Under the pieces are notes generated by a model. That model ran no database searches and had not been told where the DNA came from. It saw only the letters and a program-made list of their open reading frames with translations. A program made the position numbers and the translations under genes. From assembly GCF_010092425.1 (NCBI RefSeq), contig NZ_CP048030.1, positions 2,305,501 through 2,369,500 of the forward strand: 64,000 bases of DNA, written 5' to 3'. Numbering within the stretch: the first letter of the stretch is position 1; every line of letters starts with the position of its first letter. Shown here in pieces: positions 36,808 through 45,105 of this stretch. The DNA comes from Sinimarinibacterium sp. NLF-5-8 (GTDB taxonomy: Bacteria > Pseudomonadota > Gammaproteobacteria > Nevskiales > Nevskiaceae).

Positions 36808-37335
36808 CTACGCAATGCCCAGCAACAGCGACAGGGGTTGGGTATTGGCCGATTCTGGTGCGCCAAGCGCAAACGCCTGGTCGCGGCGTTGCTGCGCCAG
36901 GTCGAGGCGGGCTTTGGCTTCCATTTGTGACGCCTGCGCGGCAACGCTGCGATCTTGCGCCGAAGGCTCTGCCGGGGCGCTGGCGGCGGCGCGAATGCGC
37001 TGGGCGCGGGCAATGGTGTCTTCGGGCGTGCGGCCTTCGGAGGTGTCGATGCCGACATCGCCGCCAACGGCATATTGGCGGCCATCGGCGCCGCGCTCAA
37101 AATCAAAACTGGCGCTGCGTGTGACCAGATCCCCGGCGGCGGCCATGTGCGCCTGTTCGTGCGCGCGCACTTCGCGGTCGCGTTGGGCGAGTTGATCGAG
37201 TTTGCGTTGCTCGGCGGGGTCGGGTGCGTCCTGTCGTGAATCTTGTTGCGGCGTCCCCGCGCGCGCCTGCCCAGCCCCCGATTGCGGTAACACCGCAGGG
37301 CTGAACGAACCGACGCTGGCAATTCCAATAGGCAT
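36808..37335 (-). CDS. SprA-related putative metalloprotease
   Basis: A 175-residue protein with a low-complexity, Gln/Asp/Arg-rich N-terminus and the motif REVRAHEQAHMAAAG (H59-E60-x-x-H63), the zinc-metalloprotease-like signature of the SprA-related/CJM1_0395 family. It continues with FDFERGADGRQYAVGGDVGID and SEGRTPEDTIARAQRIR, the conserved block of that family. The C-terminal third is an Ala/Gln-rich helix. There is no signal peptide. Biochemical activity is unproven in the family; homologues have been linked to gliding or surface functions only loosely. It is transcribed alone, 66 nt upstream of yceH. Confidence 0.78.
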   Translation of the reverse strand: MPIGIASVGSFSPAVLPQSGAGQARAGTPQQDSRQDAPDPAEQRKLDQLAQRDREVRAHEQAHMAAAGDLVTRSASFDFERGADGRQYAVGGDVGIDTSEGRTPEDTIARAQRIRAAASAPAEPSAQDRSVAAQASQMEAKARLDLAQQRRDQAFALGAPESANTQPLSLLLGIA

Positions 37336-37391
37336 GGCCGCAGTATGCCATGCGCGCGCGCATTCAGATAAGGCGTTGAATCAATGGGCCT

Positions 37392-37853
37392 TTAGCCGCA
37401 CAGGCGCTTCAGAACGCCGCTGAACAACACCAGAAACCCGCCGATCTCACCGGCCATCAGCAGCAGCATCAACACCAGCAAGGCATGGCGCGGCAAGGGC
37501 CAGCGGGCAATGCGATGCGGCCGTTCGAACTGGTTGTCGGTATCGCGCAGCAGGCCATGCAACACATACGAGCCGATCGCCAGCGCAAAAAAACTCACCT
37601 GCGACAGCACCGCCCAGTAGTTGACCGCATCACGCCACGCCGACAACGCCGCCATCGTCGCCACCAGCAGCGTGGCAAACGCATACATCAGGCTGCTGCG
37701 GTGGGCGATATCGACATACACCGGGGAATGCGCCTGTGGGTGCCGTGCCATGTGCACATATTTCCACACGCCGGTCAGCAGGCCACACAGATAAAAACCG
37801 CCGCTGGCGATCAGCGCCAGACGCACGGCGGGCAGTTGCAAGAAGGAGTCCAT
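37392..37853 (-). CDS. Uncharacterised four-helix inner membrane protein
   Basis: A 153-residue protein with four hydrophobic segments: near residues 10-28, 55-72, 80-98 and 123-146. Between helices 1 and 2 lies the polar, histidine-containing stretch KYVHMARHPQAHSPVYVDIAH, the most conserved-looking part. Codon use and composition match neighbouring genes, and the frame begins with a normal ATG. I do not recognise a named family. Nearby genes (SprA-like, EF-hand lipoprotein) give no functional clue. Histidines in the loop could bind metal or haem, but that is speculation. Confidence 0.65.
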   Translation of the reverse strand: MDSFLQLPAVRLALIASGGFYLCGLLTGVWKYVHMARHPQAHSPVYVDIAHRSSLMYAFATLLVATMAALSAWRDAVNYWAVLSQVSFFALAIGSYVLHGLLRDTDNQFERPHRIARWPLPRHALLVLMLLLMAGEIGGFLVLFSGVLKRLCG

Positions 37854-37934
37854 GAATCGTCAAACCAAGGGAAGGAAAATGCAGTATAGAAGCCGTACAT
37901 GACGCTGTTACCCACCCGCTGCTACGCTAGCCCG

Positions 37935-38255
37935 GTGAATACACCAAATTCCTTGATCTTGCGCCTCCGCGCCGCGCTTGCGCTGTGCGCGCTTTTGTTC
38001 ATCGGCGCTTGCGCGCACGAGCCGCAGCAGCGCCGTGACAGCGCATGGCACGCCGCTTTCGCAGCGGCCGATGGCAACGGCGACGAACAGCTGGATGCGG
38101 CAGAGCTGCGCGCCGGTTTTGCCGCCTACAAAGACGATTTTGCCGCGATTGATACCGATGGCAACGGCTTGATTTCAGAAGCCGAATTGCGCAGTTACAT
38201 CACCTGGCAGCAAGTGCTGCGGCGCGCGCCGGGACGCGATCTGCAAGCGCCTTGA
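37935..38255 (+). CDS. EF-hand domain lipoprotein
   Basis: A 106-residue exported lipoprotein. The signal peptide ends in the lipobox IGAC (Cys ~26). The mature part contains two EF-hand loops with canonical Asp/Asn/Glu spacing: DGNGDEQLDAAE and DTDGNGLISEAE. Calcium binding in the envelope is therefore likely. The GTG at 37935 gives a normal-length signal peptide; ATG 37899 in the same frame is possible and has a TATAGA sequence shortly upstream. The stop overlaps the ATG of the TSUP permease (TGATG-type), suggesting co-expression. Confidence 0.75.
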   Translation: MNTPNSLILRLRAALALCALLFIGACAHEPQQRRDSAWHAAFAAADGNGDEQLDAAELRAGFAAYKDDFAAIDTDGNGLISEAELRSYITWQQVLRRAPGRDLQAP

Positions 38256-39001
38256 TGCTGCCCAGTGTTTTAGATGCGGCGATCGTTGGCGTTGGATTGC
38301 TCAGTGCAACGTTGTCCGGCGTGGCCGGGATGGGCGGCGGCACGCTGCTGATCGGCGTGTTTTATGCGCTGGGCATGAGCACGCTCGAAGCCGTGCCACT
38401 GTTTGCCGCCGTGCAATTAATTTCCAATTCCAGCCGCACGGTGGCGTATTTGCCTGCGGTGCATTGGCCGGCTGCGGGCTGGTTTGCACTGGCGGCGGTG
38501 CCTTGCACGTTTTTGCTGGTGCCGCGGGTGGCACAGGTCAACACACACGCGGTTGAATCGGTGTTAGCGGTTTTGATCCTGCTCTCGCTGTTGCCTGTGG
38601 CACGTCGGCGCATCCTGTTGCCGGCGCGCGCATCGTTTGTTGTGGCGGGTGCGCTCAATGGCAGCCTGGGTCTGTTCATCGGTGCCACCGGGCTGGTGGT
38701 GGGGCGGCTGTTCATGCGTCCGCAATGGAGCAGCCAGACGCTGATTGGCACGCTGGCGCTGACGCATATGATCGGCCACGGCCTGCGCGTGCTGGCGTTT
38801 GGCGTGGCCGGTTTCAGTGCGCTGGCACGCCCTGGGCTGCTGATCGCGCTGGGGGTGGCGGTGATGCTCGGCACGGCGCTGGGCAAGTGGCTGAACGGCA
38901 AGGTCAGCGAGGCGCAGTTTGCGCGCTTGTTTCGCGGCCTGTTGCTGTTACTGTCCTTGCAACTGCTTTATGACGGAGTGTGGAACTTATGGCGGAATTG
39001 A
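38255..39001 (+). CDS. TSUP family permease (TauE/SafE)
   Basis: A 248-residue inner-membrane protein with about eight hydrophobic helices. The first conserved block GVAGMGGGTLLIGVFYALGM and the repeat around AGALNGSLGLFIGATGLVVG are hallmark features of the sulfite/organosulfonate exporter superfamily. Substrates include sulfite, sulfoacetate and related anions, and cannot be assigned. Its ATG overlaps the EF-hand lipoprotein stop by one base, and its 3' end overlaps the thioesterase start by 13 nt. A second TSUP protein is at 58014. Confidence 0.85.
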   Translation: MLPSVLDAAIVGVGLLSATLSGVAGMGGGTLLIGVFYALGMSTLEAVPLFAAVQLISNSSRTVAYLPAVHWPAAGWFALAAVPCTFLLVPRVAQVNTHAVESVLAVLILLSLLPVARRRILLPARASFVVAGALNGSLGLFIGATGLVVGRLFMRPQWSSQTLIGTLALTHMIGHGLRVLAFGVAGFSALARPGLLIALGVAVMLGTALGKWLNGKVSEAQFARLFRGLLLLLSLQLLYDGVWNLWRN

Positions 39002-39414
39002 AATTGTCGGCAGCCGAGGTGCAGGCATTGATTCGTGGCGGCCTGCCGGCGGCGGCGCAACATGGGGTGGAAATTGCCCAGGTCACGCCCCACGAGTCGC
39101 GCATTCGTGTTCCGTTTCACGAGGGCATGTTGCGCCCGGGCGGGGTGATTTCGGGGCCGACCTTGTTTGCCGCTGCCGATACTGCGATGTACGCGCTGGT
39201 TTTAGCGCGCGCGGGGGCGCAGCTGATGGCAGTGACCAGCAACATGACCATCAACTTTCTGAACAAAGCCGCTGCCGGAGATGTCCTCGGCCACGCGCGC
39301 CTGCTCAAGTTTGGGCGGCGGCTGGTGGTGATGGACGTGGCGCTGTCCACCGGTGCGGCGCCCGAGGTGGTGGTGGCACACGCCACCGGCAGTTATGCCC
39401 TGCCGATGGCGTAA
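38989..39414 (+). CDS. PaaI-type hotdog thioesterase
   Basis: A 141-residue single hotdog-fold protein of the PaaI family. Visible features are FHEGMLRPGGVISGPTLFAAADTAMY (active-site helix, with the HEGMLRPG and DTAMY pieces) and VTSNMTINFLNKA on the following strand. Such enzymes hydrolyse acyl-CoAs, often aromatic or medium-chain. The ATG at 38989 has GGAG 10 nt upstream; a GTG at 38980 is too close to that site. Overlap with the TSUP gene indicates co-transcription. Substrate is unknown. Confidence 0.82.
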   Translation: MAELKLSAAEVQALIRGGLPAAAQHGVEIAQVTPHESRIRVPFHEGMLRPGGVISGPTLFAAADTAMYALVLARAGAQLMAVTSNMTINFLNKAAAGDVLGHARLLKFGRRLVVMDVALSTGAAPEVVVAHATGSYALPMA

Positions 39415-39440
39415 CGCACACGGATCACCCAGCACGGCGT

Positions 39441-40526
39441 TCAGGCATCGCGCGCGGCCAGCCAGTCGCCAACCTTGGGCCATAACTCGGTTTGCGCGCG
39501 CGCGCTGGCCAGAATCGCCATATGTCCGGCGGCAATTTCCTGATAGTGCACATCGTCGCTGCTGATCCACTGCAACAGCGCGCGCGCGGCGCTGGGGGTG
39601 ACCACCGGATCGGTGCTGCCTGCCGCCAAAAACACATTGGCGTGGATGTTGGACAGGCGCGCGCGCTCGTCATCCACCGGCAAGCGCCCCTGCGCCAGCA
39701 CGTTTTGCCCCCACAGCTGGACAAAAGTGTCCTGCACCACTGCGCCGGGGTAGGCGACCATATCGTCCAAAAACGCCGCGTTGGTGGCGTGTGAACTGAC
39801 GCGCGCGCGGTCGCCAGCGTCGCGCAGCAAATCAAAATACGGCTTGATGCTGGCCACCGGACTGGTCATTTTGTACAGCGCGCTGTTGACCCAGCCGGGC
39901 GAGCGAAACACGCGCGGGGACAGCTTGCTGGGTTTGATCGGCGCGCGCGCGTCAAGCCAGCGCACCGCGCGGCCAATGGCTTTGTATTGCTGTCCCAGTG
40001 CGCCGTTGTTGTGGTAATCGCAAGGGGCGCCGATCAGCACCAGATTGCGAATGTCCGCATCCTGGCTCCAGGCGGTATAGCCGTAGGCAAACAGCCCGCC
40101 AAAGCTCCAGCCATGCAGCGACAGCACCTGCGTCTGGGCGTGCGCGCGCACCTGCGCCAGCATGTTGGGCAGCAGTTCGGTGATGTAGGTTTGCAGCCGC
40201 CAATGGTCATGGCGCGCGCTGGGGCGACCCCAATCCACCATGTACAGCGCAAACCCGCGCGCCAGCAGATCGCGTACCAGGCTGCGATCGGGAAACAGAT
40301 CGTAAATCGACATGTTCACCGCCAGCGGCGGCACCAGAACCAGCGGCGTTTGCTGCTGCGCAACCCCCGGCAGCGGGGTGTAAGCACGCAGTTGCACGAT
40401 GTCATGCGTGGCAATCACCGTGTACGGCGTTTGCTCCGATTGCACCAGGGTTTGCGGGTGAAAAACGCGGTCGCGCAGATTGGTCAGGCGCGCGCGCAGC
40501 GGGGCAAGGCGGGGAGAGGCAGTCAT
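39441..40526 (-). CDS. PhaC-like alpha/beta hydrolase with serine nucleophile
   Basis: A 361-residue protein resembling class III polyhydroxyalkanoate synthases: PLVLVPPLAVNMSIYDLFPD, VRDLLARGFALYMVDWGRP and the DIRNLVLIGAP strand after the elbow. PHA synthases use Cys in GxCxG. Here the elbow is GWSFGG, with Ser141 in that place, Asp306 in GSTDPV and His335 in AAGHMA. It may therefore be an esterase or transacylase rather than a polymerase. No phaA, phaB, phaE, phasin or depolymerase gene is nearby. ATG 40526 follows TTGGAT; a TTG three codons earlier is less likely. Confidence 0.75.
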   Translation of the reverse strand: MTASPRLAPLRARLTNLRDRVFHPQTLVQSEQTPYTVIATHDIVQLRAYTPLPGVAQQQTPLVLVPPLAVNMSIYDLFPDRSLVRDLLARGFALYMVDWGRPSARHDHWRLQTYITELLPNMLAQVRAHAQTQVLSLHGWSFGGLFAYGYTAWSQDADIRNLVLIGAPCDYHNNGALGQQYKAIGRAVRWLDARAPIKPSKLSPRVFRSPGWVNSALYKMTSPVASIKPYFDLLRDAGDRARVSSHATNAAFLDDMVAYPGAVVQDTFVQLWGQNVLAQGRLPVDDERARLSNIHANVFLAAGSTDPVVTPSAARALLQWISSDDVHYQEIAAGHMAILASARAQTELWPKVGDWLAARDA

Positions 40527-40604
40527 GGCATCCAAATCAAAAAACGGGCGCGCCAGTGTAGAGAATGTAGAGGCTGACAGCGCTTTTTTCGCCGGCGCGC
40601 GCTA

Positions 40605-41864
40605 TCAGTTGCCAAAACGTCGTCCCAGAGAAACCCCTACGGCGTAGGAACCAAAAAAGACATCGGCTTCACCGCCGCCAAAGTCAGCCGGAATCGAACC
40701 CCGGCCACTGACGTGTTCGCGCGGTTGCCACGAGGCATAGCCGCTGGCCTCCCACGCCTGCGAAAACGCATAACTGCCGCCCAGTGTGTAATGCCGCCGC
40801 CCCGCCGATGGCGCCAGCAGATCGAACAAGGTTTCACTGGGACTGATCACGCGGCTGCCGTGGTTGTAGCCTGCACGCAAGGTCAACTGCGGGCTGGCCT
40901 GCCAGATCAGCCCGAGCTTGTAGATCGTCTGGCTGCGCCAGCCAAATCCGGGGCCTTCATCGCTGCCGAGCAAATGCCCTTGCTGCAACTGTGCGATCGG
41001 ATTACCCAGCGCCGCCACCCGCCCAAACAGCAGGCGCTGCGCATCCACCGCAACGGTCAGCGACGAAAACAGCTCATACGCCAGCCCCCCCCCCCAGATC
41101 GCCGGCAAATTGAGCTGCCCCTGGTGTGGCAGCGCCCCGGCATAGTCTTTGAGTTTTTGCATATAGGTTGGCGTGCGCACGGCAATTCCAGCCTTCAGCC
41201 CCGGCGCAATCTGCCCCTGCCAGCCCAGCGACACACTCACCCCCAGCCCGCCCGCCTCGCCCTGGTTGGTGAGCTGTGCAGGCGCTTGCGAAAACCCGGC
41301 AAACGGCTGAATGCCCTTGAGCTCAAAACTGCGATAACTCACATTCAGTCCCAGCCCGAGGCTCTGCCGGGGCGCCACACGCCAAGCCAGCAACCCAGAC
41401 AGCCCCACCTGCATGATGCCGAGTTTGCCGCGCCCTTCCCCACCAAACCGCGCGTATGGATTGTCGCGATATTCGGTGCCCAGACCGGCCGCAAAAAAAG
41501 TCACGCCCGTGCTGAGCTGCGGATTCAGGGGGCGTACCCATGCCGCCTGCGGAATCGGATAATGGCGCTGCACATCCGAATCAAACTGCTGGTCAGCACC
41601 TGCCGCGTTGCCGGTGATGCTGCCGCCGGGATCCACCACGTTCCAGTTCAACCCCAGATCGAGGCGATGCCCCATCAACGCCGCAGCAGCTGGATTTGCG
41701 TTGACCTGATACGCCTCATCGTGCAGGGCGTAGGCGACGCCGCCAGCCCCCAGCGACTTGATGCCATAGCCATGCTCATACGGACCAAAACCAGCCCATG
41801 CGGATGGGCCCAGCCCCACCAGCAGCATCGCCCCAAAGCAAAACCTGCAAAACGTCCCGTGCAT
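40605..41864 (-). CDS. FadL-family outer membrane transporter
   Basis: A 419-residue outer-membrane protein of the OMPP1/FadL/TodX family. A signal peptide ends at SAWA (residue ~23), and the mature N-terminus AGFGPYEHGYGIKSLGAGGVAYA resembles the hatch region that plugs the 14-strand barrel. Strongly alternating strands and a terminal aromatic/asparagine end (GRRFGN) support a barrel. Members import long-chain fatty acids, alkanes or aromatics. CGGAG precedes the ATG. It is divergent from the TrpB-like fusion gene. The string of eight C near 41090 lies in coding sequence and does not break the frame. Confidence 0.85.
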   Translation of the reverse strand: MHGTFCRFCFGAMLLVGLGPSAWAGFGPYEHGYGIKSLGAGGVAYALHDEAYQVNANPAAAALMGHRLDLGLNWNVVDPGGSITGNAAGADQQFDSDVQRHYPIPQAAWVRPLNPQLSTGVTFFAAGLGTEYRDNPYARFGGEGRGKLGIMQVGLSGLLAWRVAPRQSLGLGLNVSYRSFELKGIQPFAGFSQAPAQLTNQGEAGGLGVSVSLGWQGQIAPGLKAGIAVRTPTYMQKLKDYAGALPHQGQLNLPAIWGGGLAYELFSSLTVAVDAQRLLFGRVAALGNPIAQLQQGHLLGSDEGPGFGWRSQTIYKLGLIWQASPQLTLRAGYNHGSRVISPSETLFDLLAPSAGRRHYTLGGSYAFSQAWEASGYASWQPREHVSGRGSIPADFGGGEADVFFGSYAVGVSLGRRFGN

Positions 41865-42075
41865 GAAAAACTCCGATCCATCATTGGATACGCATCGACA
41901 TGGCGCATCACATAGGCACACAAAAATGTTGTGCGACAGTGGCATAACGGCGCGCCGGGCACACCACCCAAAGCCTCGTGCCTGCACCGGAAGCCCCGCA
42001 CAGGCCGCGCAGACTGGCGACCCATGAAGTGGTAACGCAATATGTAGCCCTTAATTTTGTGCAGGGATATCTGTT

Positions 42076-43542
42076 GTGTCGGATTTCAACGAATTGGGCG
42101 CATCTTCGGCAAACGCATTTTTCGAAGATCTGGAAAAACTGCTGGTCAGCGAAATTGCCAAAAAGCCTGATAACAGGGCCTTGCAACTCAAGCTCGCCGA
42201 GCTCTACAGCCAGACCGCGCGGATCACGGATTTTGTCGCCGTTGCGCGGCGCATCCGCGAGCTGGCCGGTCGCCATCCCGAACGCTCGGACGAGTGGCTT
42301 CGGGTGCTCAACATGGGGCGCAGCCTGTGCCCCGACGAGCCACTGTTCACCCTGAACCCCTCCAGCGGCTTTGCCTTTGAAGCGCCCCGGGAAGAACCAC
42401 CACGCCATACGCGCATCGGCGAGGAGCCGCGCTTCAAAAAACCGTTGGAAGAACTGGCGACAGCCTACGATCAGGTGCGCCGCGATCCGCGCTTCATTGC
42501 CGAGCTCGACACCGAAATCATGCAGATCGCCGGAGCACCGTCTGCCCTGCAATGGCTGCAGCGACTGTCCGAACAAGTCGGCGGCGCACAGATTTATGTC
42601 AAACGTGACGACATTGGCACTCGACTGTCACACATCACCAGTGCCGTGGTGGGTCAGGCCTTGCTCGCCAAACGGATGGGCAAGCGCGCCCTGATCAGCT
42701 TCAGCCGCAACGGCCGCAGCGGCGTACTGGTGGCGTCCATCGCCGCGCGCCTGGGGATGAAGGCCACGGTCTACATGAGCGCCGAACAGATCGCCGTACA
42801 GCGCAGCAACGTGTTCCGCATGTGGCTGTGCGGTGCCGACGTTCAGGAAGCCGAATCCGGCGGTCGCATCGGTGGCGATATTCGCAAAGCCGCGTTCGAG
42901 GACTGGGCAGGCCGGGCACAGGACAGCCTGCTGATCATGGGACTGGACGCCGGCCCTCACCCCTATCCGATGCTGACCCTGGAACTGACTTCACTGGTGG
43001 GCCGTGAATGCCGCCGCCAGCTCTACGCGCAAACCCGGCAGGCGCCCGATCTGGTGGTGGCGCGCGGCGGCGAAAATGCCGACGCCATCGGCCTGTTTCC
43101 GGCCTTTCTCCAGGCCGCCAAAACGCGGCTGGTCTGCGTCACCCCGGCGGAGCCGTTCGATTCACCGAGCCCTGACGGCGCCCGAACAGCGCATCAACTG
43201 GACATCCCCGAGCAGCAATCGCTGAGCATCCAGACCCAGCAGCGCGCCACCCAGATCCTCGAAGGCATGGACTATCCACGGGTGGCGCGCGAGCACGCCT
43301 GGCTGCGCGCCACCGGGCGCGTTGAAGACGCCCTGATCGGTGCGGCAGCCGCCAAAAAAGCGATTCGCGACATGAGCCATTTCGAAGGCATCATCCCGGC
43401 TATCGAAACCGCCTACGCCATCGCCTGGGCCTGCCAGACCGCAGCCCGCATGCCGCGCGATCAGACGGTGATGGTTCTGATGGCCGAAAACGTCGATAAA
43501 TACATCTGGGATATTGGCCGTGCGATGGGCATTCCCCTGTAA
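42076..43542 (+). CDS. FimV-like/TrpB-like fusion, probable PLP pseudoenzyme
   Basis: A 488-residue protein. Residues ~15-91 look like FimV helical repeats (LQLKLAELYSQTARITDFVA; EWLRVLNMGRSLCPDEPLF). Residues ~120-488 align with tryptophan synthase beta: IYVKRDD, VVGQALLAKRMGK, NVFRMWLCGADV, AGPHPYP and FEGIIPAIETAYA. The PLP-binding Lys87 of TrpB aligns with Ile187, Glu109 with Phe209, phosphate-loop Ser235 with Glu333 (plus two inserted residues), and Ser377 with Ala470. It therefore cannot form the usual internal aldimine. No trpA lies near. The GTG start has AGGGA upstream. Function is unknown; a scaffold or ligand sensor is possible. Confidence 0.8.
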   Translation: MSDFNELGASSANAFFEDLEKLLVSEIAKKPDNRALQLKLAELYSQTARITDFVAVARRIRELAGRHPERSDEWLRVLNMGRSLCPDEPLFTLNPSSGFAFEAPREEPPRHTRIGEEPRFKKPLEELATAYDQVRRDPRFIAELDTEIMQIAGAPSALQWLQRLSEQVGGAQIYVKRDDIGTRLSHITSAVVGQALLAKRMGKRALISFSRNGRSGVLVASIAARLGMKATVYMSAEQIAVQRSNVFRMWLCGADVQEAESGGRIGGDIRKAAFEDWAGRAQDSLLIMGLDAGPHPYPMLTLELTSLVGRECRRQLYAQTRQAPDLVVARGGENADAIGLFPAFLQAAKTRLVCVTPAEPFDSPSPDGARTAHQLDIPEQQSLSIQTQQRATQILEGMDYPRVAREHAWLRATGRVEDALIGAAAAKKAIRDMSHFEGIIPAIETAYAIAWACQTAARMPRDQTVMVLMAENVDKYIWDIGRAMGIPL

Positions 43543-43597
43543 TCGTCACGGGTGGGCAGGCGTGGCGCGCGCCTGCATCCCCTGCCGTTGGCACGGC

Positions 43598-44509
43598 TCA
43601 GCCCAGAACCCTGCCAACCAGCTTTTGGCCTTGTGCAATTTCCGCCGCCGATAACACCCGCCCACCCGGCCATTGCAGGGACTCGACCTGCAGCGTGCCT
43701 TCGCCGCAGGCAATGCTGAGGCCATCGGCCAGCACTGTTCCAGGTGTTACATTGTGATGGCCTTGCATGTGCGCGCGCGCCGCAAAGAAACGCACCCGCT
43801 GATCACCGAGCAGGCTCCATGCCACCGGCACCGGATTGAACGCGCGAATCCGCCGGGCGATATCGCGCGCGGATGCCTGCCAATCAATCCGCGCCTGATC
43901 CTTGCTGAGCTTGTGTGCGTAGCTGACGCCTTCGGCGGGCTGTGGCTGTGCATCGAGCGCGGGCAGTTGCGCCAGCGTCTGCACGATCAGCCGCGCGCCC
44001 ATTTGCGCCAGTGCGTCGTGCAGCATGCCCGCATTGCTGTGCTCATCGATCGGCAGGCTTTCACGCATCAGCATGGGACCGGTATCCAGCCCGGCATCCA
44101 TGCGCATGATGGTGACACCGGTTTCGGCGTCACCCGCTTCGATCGCGCGCTGGATCGGTGCAGCGCCACGCCAGCGGGGCAACAGGGAGGCATGGATGTT
44201 CAGGCAGCCGTGGGCGGGAATATCCAGCACCGCCTGCGGCAGGATCAGGCCATAGGCGACGACGACCATCACCTCGGGCGCCAGCGCGCGCAGTGTGGCC
44301 TGTGCCTGCGCGTCCAGGCGTTCGGGCTTGTGAACCGTCAGCCCCAGTGCCGTGGCCGTCTCGGCAACGCGGGAGGCCATCAGTTTGCGGCCACGCCCTG
44401 CGGGACGATCAGGCTGGGTGAAAACGCCGACGATCTGGTGCCCGGCAGCATGCAGCGCGCGCAGCGCCTGCGCGGCAAAGTCGGGGGTTCCGGCAAAGAC
44501 GATGCGCAT
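43598..44509 (-). CDS. fmt: Methionyl-tRNA formyltransferase
   Basis: A 303-residue enzyme that formylates initiator Met-tRNA using 10-formyltetrahydrofolate. The N-terminal formyltransferase fold shows FAGTPDFAAQALRAL, the catalytic Asn-His-Asp set in the regions CLNIHASLLPRWRGAAPIQRA and MDAGLDTGPML, and the C-terminal OB-like tRNA-binding domain from about residue 205. The ATG overlaps the def stop by one base (TGATG), so def and fmt are translationally coupled. Length is typical (~310). No rsmB or trkA follows it here, unlike in Pseudomonas. Confidence 0.97.
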   Translation of the reverse strand: MRIVFAGTPDFAAQALRALHAAGHQIVGVFTQPDRPAGRGRKLMASRVAETATALGLTVHKPERLDAQAQATLRALAPEVMVVVAYGLILPQAVLDIPAHGCLNIHASLLPRWRGAAPIQRAIEAGDAETGVTIMRMDAGLDTGPMLMRESLPIDEHSNAGMLHDALAQMGARLIVQTLAQLPALDAQPQPAEGVSYAHKLSKDQARIDWQASARDIARRIRAFNPVPVAWSLLGDQRVRFFAARAHMQGHHNVTPGTVLADGLSIACGEGTLQVESLQWPGGRVLSAAEIAQGQKLVGRVLG

Positions 44510-45015
44510 CAGGCGTTCGCGCGCTGCCGCGCCAGCTTTTTCAGCAGACGATCCCGCTTGAGGCTGGAGAGCTTGTCGATGTAGAGCTTGCCGTCGAGGT
44601 GGTCGATTTCGTGTTGAATGGCCTGCGCCATCAACCCTTGCGCATGCAGTTCGAACGGCTTGCCGTGACGGTCGAGGGCTTTGAGGGTGAGGCGGTTGTA
44701 GCGCTCGACCTTGTCGCCGACGCCGGGAATCGACAGGCAGCCTTCTTCCATGATTTCGGCATCCTGCGGGTCGCTGACTTCGGGGTTGATGATCACCATC
44801 GGCTCGGGCGCGCTTTTGTCATCGGCACAGTCCATCACCGCCAGACGCAGCGCAACGCCGACCTGGGTGGCGGCCAGACCCACACCGGGGGCGTCGTACA
44901 TGGTTTCAAACATGTCGTCGATGAGCTTTTGCAGCACATCGTCAAAGGTTTGAACCGGCAGCGCCTTTTCACGCAGGCGCGGATCGGGGTGTTCGAGAAT
45001 CGTCAGTAAAGCCAT
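44509..45015 (-). CDS. def: Peptide deformylase
   Basis: A 168-residue iron metalloprotease that removes the formyl group from nascent peptides. The three PDF motifs are intact: [18 protein letters not shown] (metal-ligand Cys) and QHEIDHLDG (HExxH). It begins [15 protein letters not shown], the standard N-terminus, from ATG 45015. The gene overlaps fmt by one base and is divergent from the LysM gene across a 90-bp gap. This def-fmt / LysM-dprA arrangement is widespread in Gammaproteobacteria. Confidence 0.97.
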   Translation of the reverse strand: MALLTILEHPDPRLREKALPVQTFDDVLQKLIDDMFETMYDAPGVGLAATQVGVALRLAVMDCADDKSAPEPMVIINPEVSDPQDAEIMEEGCLSIPGVGDKVERYNRLTLKALDRHGKPFELHAQGLMAQAIQHEIDHLDGKLYIDKLSSLKRDRLLKKLARQRANA

Positions 45016-45105
45016 GATCGGTTGTCTCAATAATTGACGGCAAACGATTGACGCAACTACAGTTTGGCCGTCATTCAAAGCGTTACCCAAGGGGAAGGCC
45101 ACGCA

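Noticed and set aside
41088-41095. Run of about eight C residues in the FadL-like gene as a phase-variation tract
   Set aside because: The frame is intact and a single short tract in GC-rich DNA is not enough to argue for slipped-strand switching.
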